DNA of 23,533 nt, from positions 1 through 23,533 of the forward strand of contig NZ_JALNZY010000028.1 of the NCBI RefSeq assembly GCF_023229105.1. Direction: 5' to 3'. The notes beneath the pieces were generated by a model. It saw only the letters and a list, made by a program, of their open reading frames with translations. It had not been told where the DNA came from and did not search any database. Positions within the stretch are counted from its first letter, which is position 1, and each line of letters begins with the position of its first letter. The translations under genes were made by a program, and so were the position numbers. The DNA is from Sulfurimonas sp. (lineage in GTDB: Bacteria > Campylobacterota > Campylobacteria > Campylobacterales > Sulfurimonadaceae). Positions 22,520 through 23,533 of the stretch are shown piece after piece.

Positions 22520-23533
22520 TTATACACAACCCTGTCTCTGCCTTCTTCTTTGGCTTTATATAGATTTTCATCAGCACTCTTTAGTAAACTCTCAAGCGAG
22601 AAATTTGATTTTCTATCACTAACTCCACAACTTACGGTAAGCTTTATCTGCATGTTTTTATACATCAGACGTGTACTTTTTATCTTTTTTCTTACCTTTT
22701 GGGCAAACATGGCGCCGCCTTGAGCATCCGTCTCCCTTAGAATAGCGATAAACTCTTCGCCTCCAAATCTTCCGACTATATCAACCGCCCTTGCCTCATT
22801 TTTAAGTATCTTTGCAAAGGCTACAAGCACAGCATCTCCTGCATCATGTCCATACGTGTCATTTACCGATTTGAAATGATCTAAATCAAAAAAAACGATG
22901 GCATAGTTATGCTCATATCTCTCAAACTCTGCCTCCTTGATGCTCATCAACTCATCTAACGCGCGCTTATTGTAAATCTTTGTTAAAAAATCCTCTTTAG
23001 ATTCATCTTTTGCACGTTGAAGCTCCTGCTCAAGCCGCTCTATTTTGCTACTCAATTCGTTTACTTCGTTATTATGTTTTTTCAGATCAATTGAGAGTGC
23101 TTGCGTATTTTTCTCCAGAGCTATGGCAATAGCATATATCTTTTTGTGTGCAACACTAAAATTTGTAATTGTTTTTTCATTGTAGCTATCAAGCTCTTTT
23201 TTAATCTTTTGTATCTCTACGGTTGAGTTATCTGAACTCTCTATCATCTCTATAAGTCTTGAGGAGAGTTTATCAAGCACCCCGTCAATAGACTCAATCA
23301 TCTCCTTAACGCTCTGTTTATCAAGCGCTATTCTAAGAGCTATTGCAGACCTTATCTCGGACTCAATGGAAGCACTCTCTAGGAGTCTGGGATTCTCTTT
23401 TATTTTCTGGCTGATATCTGCTATCTTCTCATTTACGCTTGATGCGATTGAGGGAGTCAGGGAGGAAATCAGCATCGAAGCAATAGCTGAGAGTTCCAAG
23501 GAGCCTAAAGACTTCTCGCCTAAATTGGTTAGA
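22516..23533 (-). CDS. GGDEF diguanylate cyclase, N-terminus cut by the window edge
   Basis: The C-terminal GGDEF domain (about 165-327, counted from the TTG at 23499) has DFLTKIYNKRAL, the metal site FFDLDHFKSVND, the active-site GGEEF (246-250) and an RxxD inhibitory site (RAVD, 237-240) five residues before it. It should make cyclic-di-GMP and be product-inhibited. The N-terminal part is long, helical and rich in heptad-like Ile/Leu/Ser repeats (likely coiled coil), with no membrane segment or known sensor domain. The frame stays open without a stop past the TTG at 23499 to the window edge (LTNLGEKSLGS precedes it), so the true start is outside. The TTG has no convincing ribosome site. Confidence 0.9.
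   Translation of the reverse strand, partial: LTNLGEKSLGSLELSAIASMLISSLTPSIASSVNEKIADISQKIKENPRLLESASIESEIRSAIALRIALDKQSVKEMIESIDGVLDKLSSRLIEMIESSDNSTVEIQKIKKELDSYNEKTITNFSVAHKKIYAIAIALEKNTQALSIDLKKHNNEVNELSSKIERLEQELQRAKDESKEDFLTKIYNKRALDELMSIKEAEFERYEHNYAIVFFDLDHFKSVNDTYGHDAGDAVLVAFAKILKNEARAVDIVGRFGGEEFIAILRETDAQGGAMFAQKVRKKIKSTRLMYKNMQIKLTVSCGVSDRKSNFSLESLLKSADENLYKAKEEGRDRVVYK

Noticed and set aside
1..23533. tRNA, rRNA, CRISPR array, insertion sequence or prophage
   Set aside because: No cloverleaf, spaced direct repeats, transposase or phage structural gene was seen on either strand.

Overview
The window looks like a chromosomal segment of a free-living Campylobacterota (epsilonproteobacterium), most likely Sulfurimonas or a close relative. 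The evidence is AT-rich, tightly packed genes, many short gene overlaps, and protein sequences of epsilonproteobacterial type: a CheV-type CheW protein, a CcmA-like bactofilin beside a Csd-like M23 peptidase, a short DnaX and a short Mfd. Most visible promoters have a good -10 box, often of the extended form TGnTAnAAT, and little or no -35 box, which fits this phylum. The genus is an inference from the gene set; no search was run.

Left part, minus strand (1-5344). greA, argC, an LpxH-like phosphoesterase and a CheV-type gene cut by the window edge form one overlapping operon, with an extended -10 box before greA. Upstream lies a small decayed island: the tail of a DNA methyltransferase-like gene, a small antitoxin-like gene, and a RelE/ParE-type toxin broken by a single-base frameshift. 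Then come an 83-residue unknown protein, tcdA (tRNA ct6A modification), surE and a Fur-family regulator, here called Zur.

Middle, plus strand (5448-10150). znuA, znuC and znuB encode a zinc importer divergent from the Zur gene. The shared 103-bp gap contains a perfect 14-bp palindrome matching known Zur half-sites, and it overlaps the predicted -10 box of zur. rho follows, with a consensus-like promoter and a possible 28-codon leader frame, then murI.

Right part. A three-domain STAS / receiver-like / CheX protein (minus) diverges from dnaX (plus). dnaX converges on a PhoR/PhoB-like two-component pair (minus). Next come a YmdB-family phosphodiesterase and, upstream of it, a stand-alone archaeal-type ATPase that has its own perfect sigma-70 consensus promoter. 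The window ends with a minus-strand operon of a GGDEF diguanylate cyclase (cut by the edge), folC, an M23 peptidase, a bactofilin that starts 100 bp inside the peptidase gene, and mfd. The peptidase-bactofilin pair is a cell-shape module.

Most of the window is core housekeeping. The parts worth a second look are the zur operator/promoter overlap, the decayed methylase-toxin-antitoxin island, the ATPase with its unusually strong promoter, the rho leader frame and the CheX fusion. I saw no tRNA, rRNA, CRISPR array, insertion sequence or prophage, and no gene-free stretch above 300 bases. The longest gap is 7830-8066.
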